Below are positions 25,709 to 33,193 of a stretch of 64,000 nt of DNA, one piece after another. The position numbers and the translations under genes are program-made. Below the pieces are notes generated by a model. The model did not search any database. It was given only the letters and a program-made list of their open reading frames with translations, and had not been told where the DNA came from. Where the stretch lies: contig NZ_CP048795.1 in NCBI RefSeq assembly GCF_011006175.1, positions 930,001 through 994,000 on the forward strand, in the 5' to 3' direction. This stretch comes from Hydrogenobacter sp. T-8. GTDB taxonomy: Bacteria > Aquificota > Aquificia > Aquificales > Aquificaceae. The stretch's first letter is position 1. Every line of letters begins with the position of its first letter.

Positions 25709-27274
25709 TCACACCATATTTAGTGTTGCCTGAAGCATCTCGTCCATAGCATTTATGGTTCTTGCAAGGGCTTCATAGCTCCTCTGAAGTTTCATTAGTT
25801 CAATAAACTCGTTATCCACAGAAACTCCCTGCATCTCCTGAAGCCTTGCGTTCAAGGAATTCAAAAGGGCATTTTCTATGTCATACCTTGTCCTTAGGTC
25901 CCTCTGCCTTGAAGCCACACTGTCCACAAGCCCATTGTATATAACCTTTACATCTTCCCACCAGCCCCTTGAAAAATCCATAAACTCATCCACCTTTTCG
26001 TAGTCAAGGTTCTGTATATAATTGTTTATGTTTGGGTTTAGAGCCATGTCCCCTATACCAGTTCCAGTAAAAAGAGGCTCAGAACGGTAGATAAGGTTGT
26101 TGCTGTCTTCTATGGTGTATGAAGGGTTGTTGGCGGTTATCCGCATTGTGTAAGTGCCATCTGGGTTCTGGATAAGGCTTGCGGAAAAGCTACCGCCAAG
26201 GTTTGCGTTTATGGCGTTTACGACATCGTTTAGGCTATCTGTAGATGAATAGTTAAGAACCACAGGACCACCGGGAAAGTTAAAGGTAATGCTTCCAGAA
26301 AAGCCCAAGGGTGCGTTTGGGTCGCTTACATTTTTGAACCAAAACCAGTTTGTGGTGGCTTGTGCATTCAGTGGCACCTTTACTTGGCTTATGAGCCTTT
26401 TGGCAGTTCCCTCAAGCTGGTTTATGTAGTCCTGAAGGTCTTGCTGGAATTCCAAAAGCCCCCTAAGCCTTCCACCGCTTATAAGATTACTTATGTCCAC
26501 CTCTGAGCCATCCTTTGACTTCCACAAGACCCTTCTGTTGCCCGCATCATACTTTAGCTCCCAGCTGTATCGGTCTTCTACAAGCACAAAGCCCTGACTG
26601 GTTTCTACCCTTACCCTTCCAATATCATCTTCTTGCACCTGAATATTTATAAGCTCCGAAAGCTCCCTCAGGTAGCTATCCCTTTCGTCCAGCAGGTTTT
26701 TGTAATCCTTACCCCGTGCATAGGTCTGGGCATAGCCCGTGAGTATTTCTTGGTTTATACTGGCTATCTTCTTTGTTAGGGTGTTTATCTTGTTTATGTA
26801 TTGCCTCATGTCATAGTGGGTGCCTGCAAGGCTTTTGTCCATATCCCTTCTTCTGTCCCTTAGGTAGGCAATAAGGCTCTGGGCGGAGTTCAATAGTTCG
26901 CTCCTTGCTCCTTCGTTGGTAGGCTCTTTCATTAGGTTTTGGTAGGCGGTAAAGAAGCGGTTTATGTATTCACTGCCACCGAGCCCCTGCGTAAACTCCT
27001 GAAAGAGGTTCTCCACCTGAGCGTTGCCCTTTATGGTGGTGTCAAGGGAGGACACCACGGAGAGTTTTTGGTTTCTCAAGGACATGTAGTAGAAGTTTTG
27101 ACTTCGGAGGATATCCTCCAACTTTATGCCCACCGGTGCAAAGCTCTTTATCACCGGGTCCTCTTGGGCGTAGTCTGGGTTGTTAGCGTTCAGTGTGTTC
27201 CTGTTCCTTATATCCGCAGACTTTCTAAAAAGTTCAAGCCCCTGAGCCACTATACCAAAGGTAGCACCAAACAT
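25709..27274 (-). CDS. flgK: Flagellar hook-associated protein FlgK
   Basis: Hook-associated protein 1. The N-terminus (FGATFGIVAQGLELFRKSAD, then IRNRNTLNANNPDYAQ) and the C-terminus (VSVDNEFIELMKLQRSYEAL) carry the coiled-coil signatures of the axial protein family. Length 521. The ribosome-binding site GGGAGGTG lies 4 nt before the ATG. Exported by the flagellar apparatus. Confidence 0.94.
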   Translation of the reverse strand: MFGATFGIVAQGLELFRKSADIRNRNTLNANNPDYAQEDPVIKSFAPVGIKLEDILRSQNFYYMSLRNQKLSVVSSLDTTIKGNAQVENLFQEFTQGLGGSEYINRFFTAYQNLMKEPTNEGARSELLNSAQSLIAYLRDRRRDMDKSLAGTHYDMRQYINKINTLTKKIASINQEILTGYAQTYARGKDYKNLLDERDSYLRELSELINIQVQEDDIGRVRVETSQGFVLVEDRYSWELKYDAGNRRVLWKSKDGSEVDISNLISGGRLRGLLEFQQDLQDYINQLEGTAKRLISQVKVPLNAQATTNWFWFKNVSDPNAPLGFSGSITFNFPGGPVVLNYSSTDSLNDVVNAINANLGGSFSASLIQNPDGTYTMRITANNPSYTIEDSNNLIYRSEPLFTGTGIGDMALNPNINNYIQNLDYEKVDEFMDFSRGWWEDVKVIYNGLVDSVASRQRDLRTRYDIENALLNSLNARLQEMQGVSVDNEFIELMKLQRSYEALARTINAMDEMLQATLNMV

Positions 27275-27291
27275 TTACACCTCCCTCTTTA

Positions 27292-27318
27292 TTATCGTAA
27301 GGCACGGGCTAAAATTTA
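27292..27318 (-). promoter_or_regulatory. Sigma-28 (FliA)-like promoter of flgK-flgL
   Basis: On the minus strand TAAA (27318-27315), exactly 15 nt, then TACGATAA (27299-27292). The enteric consensus is TAAA-N15-GCCGATAA, so 10 of 12 positions match. It ends 17 bp upstream of the flgK ATG. Confidence 0.6.
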
Positions 27319-27345
27319 GCAATATCTTTTATACCCATTGGTGCT

Positions 27346-27585
27346 ATGGCAGATTTTGAGGTGGTTGAGAGGGTTTGGCTTTCTGCGGTTTTTTCTGAAG
27401 AAGTCGCCAGGAGTTTACCAAAAGACAGCCCAGAGCTTGAGAGAATGCTATCTTGGCATTGGGCTTTCAAAAGAGACCTTTACACGGTTCGCAAGACTAA
27501 AAGCACCACGGACTTGGAGGATGCCCTTGAGGTGGCTCTCAGGAGACGCAAAAATAATAAAGGAAATAACAGAAAATGCAGATAA
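27346..27585 (+). CDS. Hypothetical protein, possibly 3'-truncated
   Basis: A 79-residue open frame, acidic then basic, with no motif I recognise. It lies in a 743-bp stretch without intact genes, and its 3' end runs into the decayed transposase-like gene, with a low-complexity Lys/Asn tail (RRRKNNKGNNRK). It may be the remains of a longer gene. No good ribosome-binding site. Confidence 0.35.
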   Translation: MADFEVVERVWLSAVFSEEVARSLPKDSPELERMLSWHWAFKRDLYTVRKTKSTTDLEDALEVALRRRKNNKGNNRKCR

Positions 27586-27860
27586 AGCCAATAGTAGTTG
27601 GAGAATACCCTTAATATGCTAACAAAAGAAAACAAGATAAACTCTTCACACTCCTCAAAGAATACAGGAAAAAAGTAAGTCAAATAGCAAAATACTAGTG
27701 GCTTGTTTCACTTCTAAAAGAAGGGAAGTTTGATAGATATGTTAGTGTAAAACATATCCAAAGCAAACTATCCGAGAGATATAAACAAACATGCCTATGG
27801 CAAGTGATATCTGTGCTTGAAGGCTGAATTATAGCACGCATAGGTTTTAGGCTTACAGAT
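27576..27860 (+). pseudogene. Decayed TnpB-like (IS200/IS605 OrfB-type) transposase N-terminus
   Basis: One continuous frame from the ATG at 27576 reads like the N-terminal part of a TnpB protein: KRKQDKLFTLLKEYRKKVSQ, then LKEGKFDRYVSVKHIQSKLS, then a SERYKQTCLWQVISVLEG-type stretch. It is broken by in-frame stops TAA (27612), TAG (27699) and TGA (27825). After that the similarity fades and the catalytic RuvC-like and zinc-finger parts are absent. Family assignment is by pattern recognition and needs a database search. Confidence 0.6.
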
Positions 27861-27876
27861 ATAATAGAAAATTATT

Positions 27877-28014
27877 ATGACAGTTCTCTTGGGAAAACCC
27901 AAACCCTTTGTAAAATGGGTGGGTGGGAAGAGGCAGATAGTGGACTTGCTTGTGGCTTATATGCCATCAAAATATAAAACTTGCATAGAGCCTCTGGTAA
28001 TAACCAACTACTGA
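27877..28014 (+). pseudogene. N-terminal stub of a Dam-type (D12 class) adenine methylase
   Basis: A 45-codon frame begins MTVLLGKPKPFVKWVGGKRQ and continues to YMPSKYKTCIEPLVITNY before a stop. PFxKWxGGKRQ followed by a xYxEPF-like segment is the start of D12-class DNA adenine methyltransferases, where motif I (FVGGGA) should come next. Here the frame ends exactly at that point, so the SAM-binding and DPPY regions are missing. recG starts 4 nt later. Confidence 0.7.
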
Positions 28015-28017
28015 ACC

Positions 28018-30384
28018 ATGTCTGAGAACAAAATAGAAAAGGCGGTAAAGCTCATAAAAGACTTGTCGCAGGAAGACTATAAGCGTCTCAAGAGGAGCTT
28101 TGGCATCGGTTTATATCTTTTTAACCTTTTAAAGGACAGCCTTGAGCCCTCATACCTTGAAATGTTAAAGGATTTTGACAAACTTCCCTTTGAGAAGCAA
28201 AAGGCTATTCTAAGGAGCATTGAGGATAGGCTAAAGCATCCTTTACCTACCCTTGAGGTAGACTTCTCTAAGGTGGAAAAAAAACCAGTAGAAGCCTTCT
28301 TTAAGCCTGTGGATAAACTAAAAACACTTGATGAGAGGGAAAAGAAGACCCTCAAAGCCTTTGGAATAAAAGACCTTTATTCCGCCCTTTGGTTTGCTCC
28401 TTTGAGGTATGAGGATAGAAGGCTCATATACACCGTAAAGACCGCAAAGCCCGGGCAGAAGGTAGCCCTAAAGGTCAAGGTGGTTGCCACAGGTTATAAC
28501 CCACAGGAAAAATATCCCGCTTGGGTTTTGTGTGAGGATAGCACGGGAAGTTTATACTTGAGGTTTCGCTACAAGGATGAAAGAGCTCTTTATAGATTTG
28601 GAAAGGGTCAGGAGCTTATAGTGTATGGAAAAATAAAGGAGTTTGCGGGCGAAAAGTATATGGTTCATCCTGAGTTTCTAAAAGAGACGGAGGTTGGAAG
28701 GGTTTTGCCCTTTTACTACATAAGGGTGGACGGAGAGCTAAGGAGTATATCTGCGAAGAAAAGGCACGAGAGGATAAGAAACCTTCTCTACAAACTTTCC
28801 GAAACCGCAAAGTATATGCCCGAATATCTCCCTCAGTGGATTATAAAGGAGAGGAACTTCCCACCCATTGGAGAGAGCCTATACCTTCTGCACAGACCAG
28901 TGGGTTTTTCCGAAGAAGACCTAAACAGCTTTTCTACGCCCTTTCAAAGAAGACTAATATATGAAGATTTATTCCTGTTTCAGCTCTCTCTTCATCTTAT
29001 AAAGTCTCAGGTAAAGAGTCAGCCTGCCATAGCCCTAAAAGAACCAGAAAAGCATATTAAGGAATTTTTAGCTTCCTTACCCTTTAAGCTCACTCAGGCT
29101 CAAATGAAGGCTATAAGGGAAATACTGGCGGACATAAAAGAAAACAGACCTATGAATAGGCTTTTGCAGGGTGATGTGGGAAGTGGGAAAACGGTTGTGG
29201 CTATGGCTATCGCTTACGCCTTTGCAAAGGAAGGCTATCAAAGTGCCATAATGGTCCCTACCGAGATATTGGCACTTCAGCATTACGAAAACTTTAGGAA
29301 GTTTCTTGAGCCTCTTGGGGTTCATGTGGGTCTTTTGACTGGGTCTGTAAAGGGCTCTAAGAGAAAAAGCGTCCTTTTCCATACAGAAAGGGGAAACATA
29401 AAGGTGCTTGTAGGCACGCATGCCCTTATTCAGGAAGGCGTGGAGTTTCAGAGGCTTGCCTTTGTGGTGGTGGACGAACAGCATCGTTTTGGTGTCATGC
29501 AGAGGAAACTTCTTTTGGAGAAGGGTAAAGGTTATTATCCTCATAGCCTTGTAATGAGTGCCACGCCCATACCAAGAACCCTAGCTCTTTCCCTGTATGG
29601 AGACCTTGACCTTTCAATAATAGACCAGATGCCTATTGGCAGAAAACCTGTTATTACAAAGCTCCTCTTTGATTCGGAGTTTGACAAGGTTTTGCAGGCA
29701 GTAAGGGGAGAGCTTTCAATGGGAAACAAGGTCTATGTTATCTACCCTCTCATTGAGGAGTCGGAGACCTTAGCCTTAAAGTCTGCCGTTAAGGAGCATG
29801 AAAGGTGGAAAAGCCTTTTTCCAGACAAGGAGGTGCTATTGCTTCATGGAAAGCTAAGGGATGAAGAAAAGAGAGAGGTTATGGAAAAGTTCAAAAGCAC
29901 TGGAGATATACTTGTGGCTACCACTGTGGTGGAGGTGGGCGTGGATGTGCCATCCGCAACCCTTATGGTTATAGAGTCCGCACACCGCTTTGGTCTCTCT
30001 CAGCTTCATCAACTTAGAGGAAGGGTAGGAAGGTCAGACAAGCAAGCCTATTGCTACCTTGTGGTGCCAGATGAACTAAAGAAGGACCAAGAGGCTATGA
30101 AGAGGTTAAAGGTTGTGGTAAGGTCTAATAACGGCTTTGAGATTGCAGAGGAAGACCTAAAGCTGAGAGGTCCTGGGGAGCTGTTGGGTGTTTCTCAGTC
30201 AGGATACTTTGGCTTTATGGTGGCAAACCTTGCGAGGGCTCAAGACAGGGTTATGCTTGAGCTTGCGAAGGAAGACGCAAATAAGACCCTTAAGGAAGAC
30301 CCAAACCTTGAAAAATACGTGGACTTAAAGAAGGTTCTCATCCATAGATACGGCGATAAGATGGGCCTTGCTTATATGGCGTGA
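28018..30384 (+). CDS. recG: ATP-dependent DNA helicase RecG
   Basis: Branch-migration helicase that remodels stalled forks and Holliday junctions. An N-terminal extension (about 1-115) precedes the wedge OB-fold (SLYLRFRYKDERALYRF). Helicase motifs follow: Walker A LLQGDVGSGKTVVA, DEQHRFG box, SATPIPRTLAL, and motif VI RGRVGRSDKQ. Length 788. The stop region overlaps a convergent unknown gene by 13 bp. No ribosome-binding site was recognised next to its start, which follows a gene-remnant region. Confidence 0.96.
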   Translation: MSENKIEKAVKLIKDLSQEDYKRLKRSFGIGLYLFNLLKDSLEPSYLEMLKDFDKLPFEKQKAILRSIEDRLKHPLPTLEVDFSKVEKKPVEAFFKPVDKLKTLDEREKKTLKAFGIKDLYSALWFAPLRYEDRRLIYTVKTAKPGQKVALKVKVVATGYNPQEKYPAWVLCEDSTGSLYLRFRYKDERALYRFGKGQELIVYGKIKEFAGEKYMVHPEFLKETEVGRVLPFYYIRVDGELRSISAKKRHERIRNLLYKLSETAKYMPEYLPQWIIKERNFPPIGESLYLLHRPVGFSEEDLNSFSTPFQRRLIYEDLFLFQLSLHLIKSQVKSQPAIALKEPEKHIKEFLASLPFKLTQAQMKAIREILADIKENRPMNRLLQGDVGSGKTVVAMAIAYAFAKEGYQSAIMVPTEILALQHYENFRKFLEPLGVHVGLLTGSVKGSKRKSVLFHTERGNIKVLVGTHALIQEGVEFQRLAFVVVDEQHRFGVMQRKLLLEKGKGYYPHSLVMSATPIPRTLALSLYGDLDLSIIDQMPIGRKPVITKLLFDSEFDKVLQAVRGELSMGNKVYVIYPLIEESETLALKSAVKEHERWKSLFPDKEVLLLHGKLRDEEKREVMEKFKSTGDILVATTVVEVGVDVPSATLMVIESAHRFGLSQLHQLRGRVGRSDKQAYCYLVVPDELKKDQEAMKRLKVVVRSNNGFEIAEEDLKLRGPGELLGVSQSGYFGFMVANLARAQDRVMLELAKEDANKTLKEDPNLEKYVDLKKVLIHRYGDKMGLAYMA

Positions 30385-31163
30385 AAGGCTGGGGTGCAGG
30401 AGAAAAACCTTAGCCCAAAGTAAAACCTCCACAAACGAAAACGGTAAGTGTAGACCTGCACACTATAATTGCCACCATCTTGTAGAGTTTCTCTTATAGA
30501 CCTTTGGTCAAAGACCTTATATATTGTGCCATTCCTTAGGAGAAATATCAAAACTCTCTTTTCATAAAAGTCCGCACTTAGCACTGCAGGGGTTTTAAAC
30601 TGGTCGCCCGGAAAGAAAAAACCTGTTCGCGAATACGCATATATTTGTGGATTCCTGCTTCCTGTGAAGGGCATGAGGGCTGTGTTCTCGTAAGGGTCGC
30701 ACTGACCTGCATAGTATAGGTTTTTCCTATCTCTCAGTATAAAGCTGTAACTGGGTATGTCTAACTTCCATAGGGAAATGATTATTGGCATATCCGATGC
30801 CAGGGGTTTACATTGGCTTAGACTAATGAGAGAATAGGGGTCTGAGGGCTTTTCAAAAAGAAGGGTTTTAGGTATGTATTCAAAGAGAAAATATAAAAGC
30901 CATTTACTAAGCCCAATATCTCTGTATCCTTTTACCTTTTCCTCCTCCATATGGCAGGCTATTGCATTTTTTCTTTCTAACTCTTCTTGAAGTTTTTGGG
31001 GGTTTCCCAAGGGGCTGTTGTAGACACTTTTAGGGTTTATAACGCATGCACATTGCTTTTGAAAAGGCATGGGCACTGGAGAAGGAATGGAATAGTTTAC
31101 ATGGTCAACATAAACATAGGGCAGGCAATAATAGAGAAAAAAACCAACCAAGTATAAACTCAT
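30372..31163 (-). CDS. Hypothetical membrane-anchored or exported protein
   Basis: 263 residues with an N-terminal hydrophobic segment (LYLVGFFLYYCLPYVYV), then a soluble region with several cysteines (around CACVINP, IACHMEE, SQCKPL and GQCDPYENTA). The last 30 residues (YSVQVYTYRFRLWRFYFGLR) resemble C-terminal beta tails seen in some PHP-domain hydrolases, but none of the metal ligands of that domain are evident. I assign no function. It lies 7 bp after the GT83-like gene and may act with it. Confidence 0.6.
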   Translation of the reverse strand: MSLYLVGFFLYYCLPYVYVDHVNYSIPSPVPMPFQKQCACVINPKSVYNSPLGNPQKLQEELERKNAIACHMEEEKVKGYRDIGLSKWLLYFLFEYIPKTLLFEKPSDPYSLISLSQCKPLASDMPIIISLWKLDIPSYSFILRDRKNLYYAGQCDPYENTALMPFTGSRNPQIYAYSRTGFFFPGDQFKTPAVLSADFYEKRVLIFLLRNGTIYKVFDQRSIRETLQDGGNYSVQVYTYRFRLWRFYFGLRFFSCTPAFHAI

Positions 31164-31170
31164 TAAAAAC

Positions 31171-32589
31171 CTAATAACTCCCTGGCATCTCTTCCTCCAC
31201 TTTTTTAAGATTTTTGAGCTTGTATATGTAAAACTTCCTTATCTCTTTACCTCTCCAGAGAATTGGAAGCTCCTTCTCTTCTATTATACCCTCACTTGCG
31301 GATAGGACTCTTGGGTTTATAGGTGCATAATCTACAAAGATAGCGTCGCCTTCATAGTTCTTTCCCCAAAGGTCATACTGGTTCATCCTCCTTCCAAGAT
31401 TTATGCAATAAGTCCTTGGGTTTCCTTTCACATAGAAGGCAAGCTCCGCACTAATTTGATAGTGGGGGCTTATTATGCTCTCCTGTGCTCTTCTCATTTC
31501 TGAAACCACCTCTCCCAGCTGAGCCCAGCCTATGCCTGCCTTTGTGGGGTCCCTGTGAGGTGGAAGAAGCCATCCAAGCCCAACCTTATCAAGAAGAGGA
31601 GTAAAGTGCAGAAATACAAACAAAAGTCCTGCCAGAAGGTAAGAGGGCAAAAGCAGTCTGCTTTTTGATAGATATAGGCTCACTAACACAAGGGCGGAAA
31701 AGTAGGAAAACCCAGCCCAGTTTGCTTCTACCCTTTTGAAAAGGGAAAGCACTGCAAAGAAGAGAAAGGGTATAAGGGAGAAAAGAACAAAGAAGGCGGT
31801 CTTTTCTCTCTTTATGTTTTTGACCCAGAGGTATGGCAAAAGTAAAAAGGGAATAATTGAAAGCAAAAGAGCCTGACCTGCAAGAAACTCAAAGAAAGAG
31901 CCAAAGTTTAAAAAGCTTGCGGACTTGCTGGCAAGGGTGGAAACATGCTTGAAGGAGACAAAGTCATGCCTATAGTTCCAATACAAAACAGGCAAGGATA
32001 AAAGAAAAGCAGGAATGAGGCTAAGGTAAGGCTTGTAGTCTCTAAGTAGGTTTCTTTTAAGGAAAAAGCCATATAAAAGTGCACAGGGAAGAAGAAAAAC
32101 CGCTGGATACTTACTCAAGAAGGCAAGCCCACTTAAGAATCCTGCCAAAAGCCAAAGCCAAAGGAGGTTTCTCTCAAAGGCAAAGAATAGCACTATAAGA
32201 CTCAAAGACCAGAAGAAGATAAAGCCTGCATCTGTGGTCATAAGCAGGGAGTTTATTCCAAAGCCTACTGTTATCTGTGGTAAGGTTGAGGCTATTATGG
32301 CAGACCTCTCGTCAAAGACTCTTTTTACAAAAAGGTAAGTAAATAAAGAAAGAAGAAAGGACAAAACTATAGGTGTTATCCTCACCGCAAGTTCTGAGAC
32401 GCCGAAGATTTCTCTTGTCAAAAAGTTCAAATAGGCGACCATAGGGGGTTTTGAATAGTAGCTTAGGTCTAAGTGCCTTGACCAGTCCCAGTATTGGGCT
32501 TCCTCTGGCGTGAGGTCAAGGGGGTAGTAAACTACATAAAACACTCTAAAAAGGAACAAGATTAGGTTAAAAGAGAGGACTGCTATCAC
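31171..32589 (-). CDS. ArnT/PMT-type membrane glycosyltransferase (GT83-like)
   Basis: Integral membrane glycosyltransferase using a lipid-linked sugar donor, related to ArnT and PMT_2 proteins. About 10 hydrophobic spans cover residues 1-340. The first periplasmic loop carries the acidic motif region DLTPEEAQYWDW (residues 25-36) and YYSKPPMVAYL, both typical of this group. A soluble C-terminal domain (about 345-472) follows. Likely acceptors are lipid A or another surface glycan; the actual sugar is unknown. It overlaps plsY by 4 bp. Confidence 0.85.
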   Translation of the reverse strand: MIAVLSFNLILFLFRVFYVVYYPLDLTPEEAQYWDWSRHLDLSYYSKPPMVAYLNFLTREIFGVSELAVRITPIVLSFLLSLFTYLFVKRVFDERSAIIASTLPQITVGFGINSLLMTTDAGFIFFWSLSLIVLFFAFERNLLWLWLLAGFLSGLAFLSKYPAVFLLPCALLYGFFLKRNLLRDYKPYLSLIPAFLLSLPVLYWNYRHDFVSFKHVSTLASKSASFLNFGSFFEFLAGQALLLSIIPFLLLPYLWVKNIKREKTAFFVLFSLIPFLFFAVLSLFKRVEANWAGFSYFSALVLVSLYLSKSRLLLPSYLLAGLLFVFLHFTPLLDKVGLGWLLPPHRDPTKAGIGWAQLGEVVSEMRRAQESIISPHYQISAELAFYVKGNPRTYCINLGRRMNQYDLWGKNYEGDAIFVDYAPINPRVLSASEGIIEEKELPILWRGKEIRKFYIYKLKNLKKVEEEMPGSY

Positions 32590-33170
32590 GACCTAAAGCT
32601 GTGTTCTTTGCCTTCCATGAGTCTTGCTATATTCTCCTTGTGGCGGTATAGGATAAAGAAGAACATAAGGAGTGCCATGAGAAATATTTTGAGCGGGTAG
32701 CCTGAAATAAGGAGGAGCAAAACCGCAAGGGCGGACGCAGACAAGGAAGCAACAGAAACTATACCTTTCCACCTAAATATAAGCCCCCAGAAGGCTATGG
32801 AAAGGACGGCAATTAGTGGAGAGAGTGCAGTAAGAGTGCCAAAGGCGGTAGCCACACCCTTTCCACCTTTGAAGTTATGAAAAACTGGATACATATGCCC
32901 CAAAAGGCTTGCAAGACCCACAAAAAAGGCAGTCCAGCTTTCAAAACCAAAGTAGAGCCTTGCAAGAAGCATAGGAATTAAACCTTTGGAGAAGTCAAGT
33001 AGAAAGACCAAAACAGCATACCTCTTACCAAGCGCCCTTCCCACATTGGTAGCCCCCACGTTTCCGCTCCCCACAGACCTTATATCTACACCCTTTGACC
33101 TTGCTATATGCTCACCAAAGAGAACTGAACCATAGAGGTAGGCAAAGATCACAAGAAGCATGCTGTCCAT
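32586..33170 (-). CDS. plsY: Glycerol-3-phosphate acyltransferase PlsY
   Basis: Membrane enzyme that acylates glycerol-3-phosphate with acyl-phosphate, the first step of phospholipid synthesis. Signatures: SVGSGNVGATNVGRALGK, the GGKGVAT loop, and five or six hydrophobic helices in 194 residues. No ribosome-binding site; TATCAT ends 7 nt before the ATG on the minus strand, again a leaderless layout. Divergent from tamB across 23 bp. Confidence 0.95.
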   Translation of the reverse strand: MDSMLLVIFAYLYGSVLFGEHIARSKGVDIRSVGSGNVGATNVGRALGKRYAVLVFLLDFSKGLIPMLLARLYFGFESWTAFFVGLASLLGHMYPVFHNFKGGKGVATAFGTLTALSPLIAVLSIAFWGLIFRWKGIVSVASLSASALAVLLLLISGYPLKIFLMALLMFFFILYRHKENIARLMEGKEHSFRS

Positions 33171-33193
33171 GGAAACTATGATAACCTAAATCT

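Noticed and set aside
27338-27622. 94-codon frame overlapping the 79-codon hypothetical and the TnpB-like relic
   Set aside because: It covers two frames that look more protein-like and has no recognisable feature; probably chance.
29077-29544. 155-codon minus-strand open frame inside recG
   Set aside because: Lies wholly within the RecG helicase motifs; composition is that of an antisense shadow.
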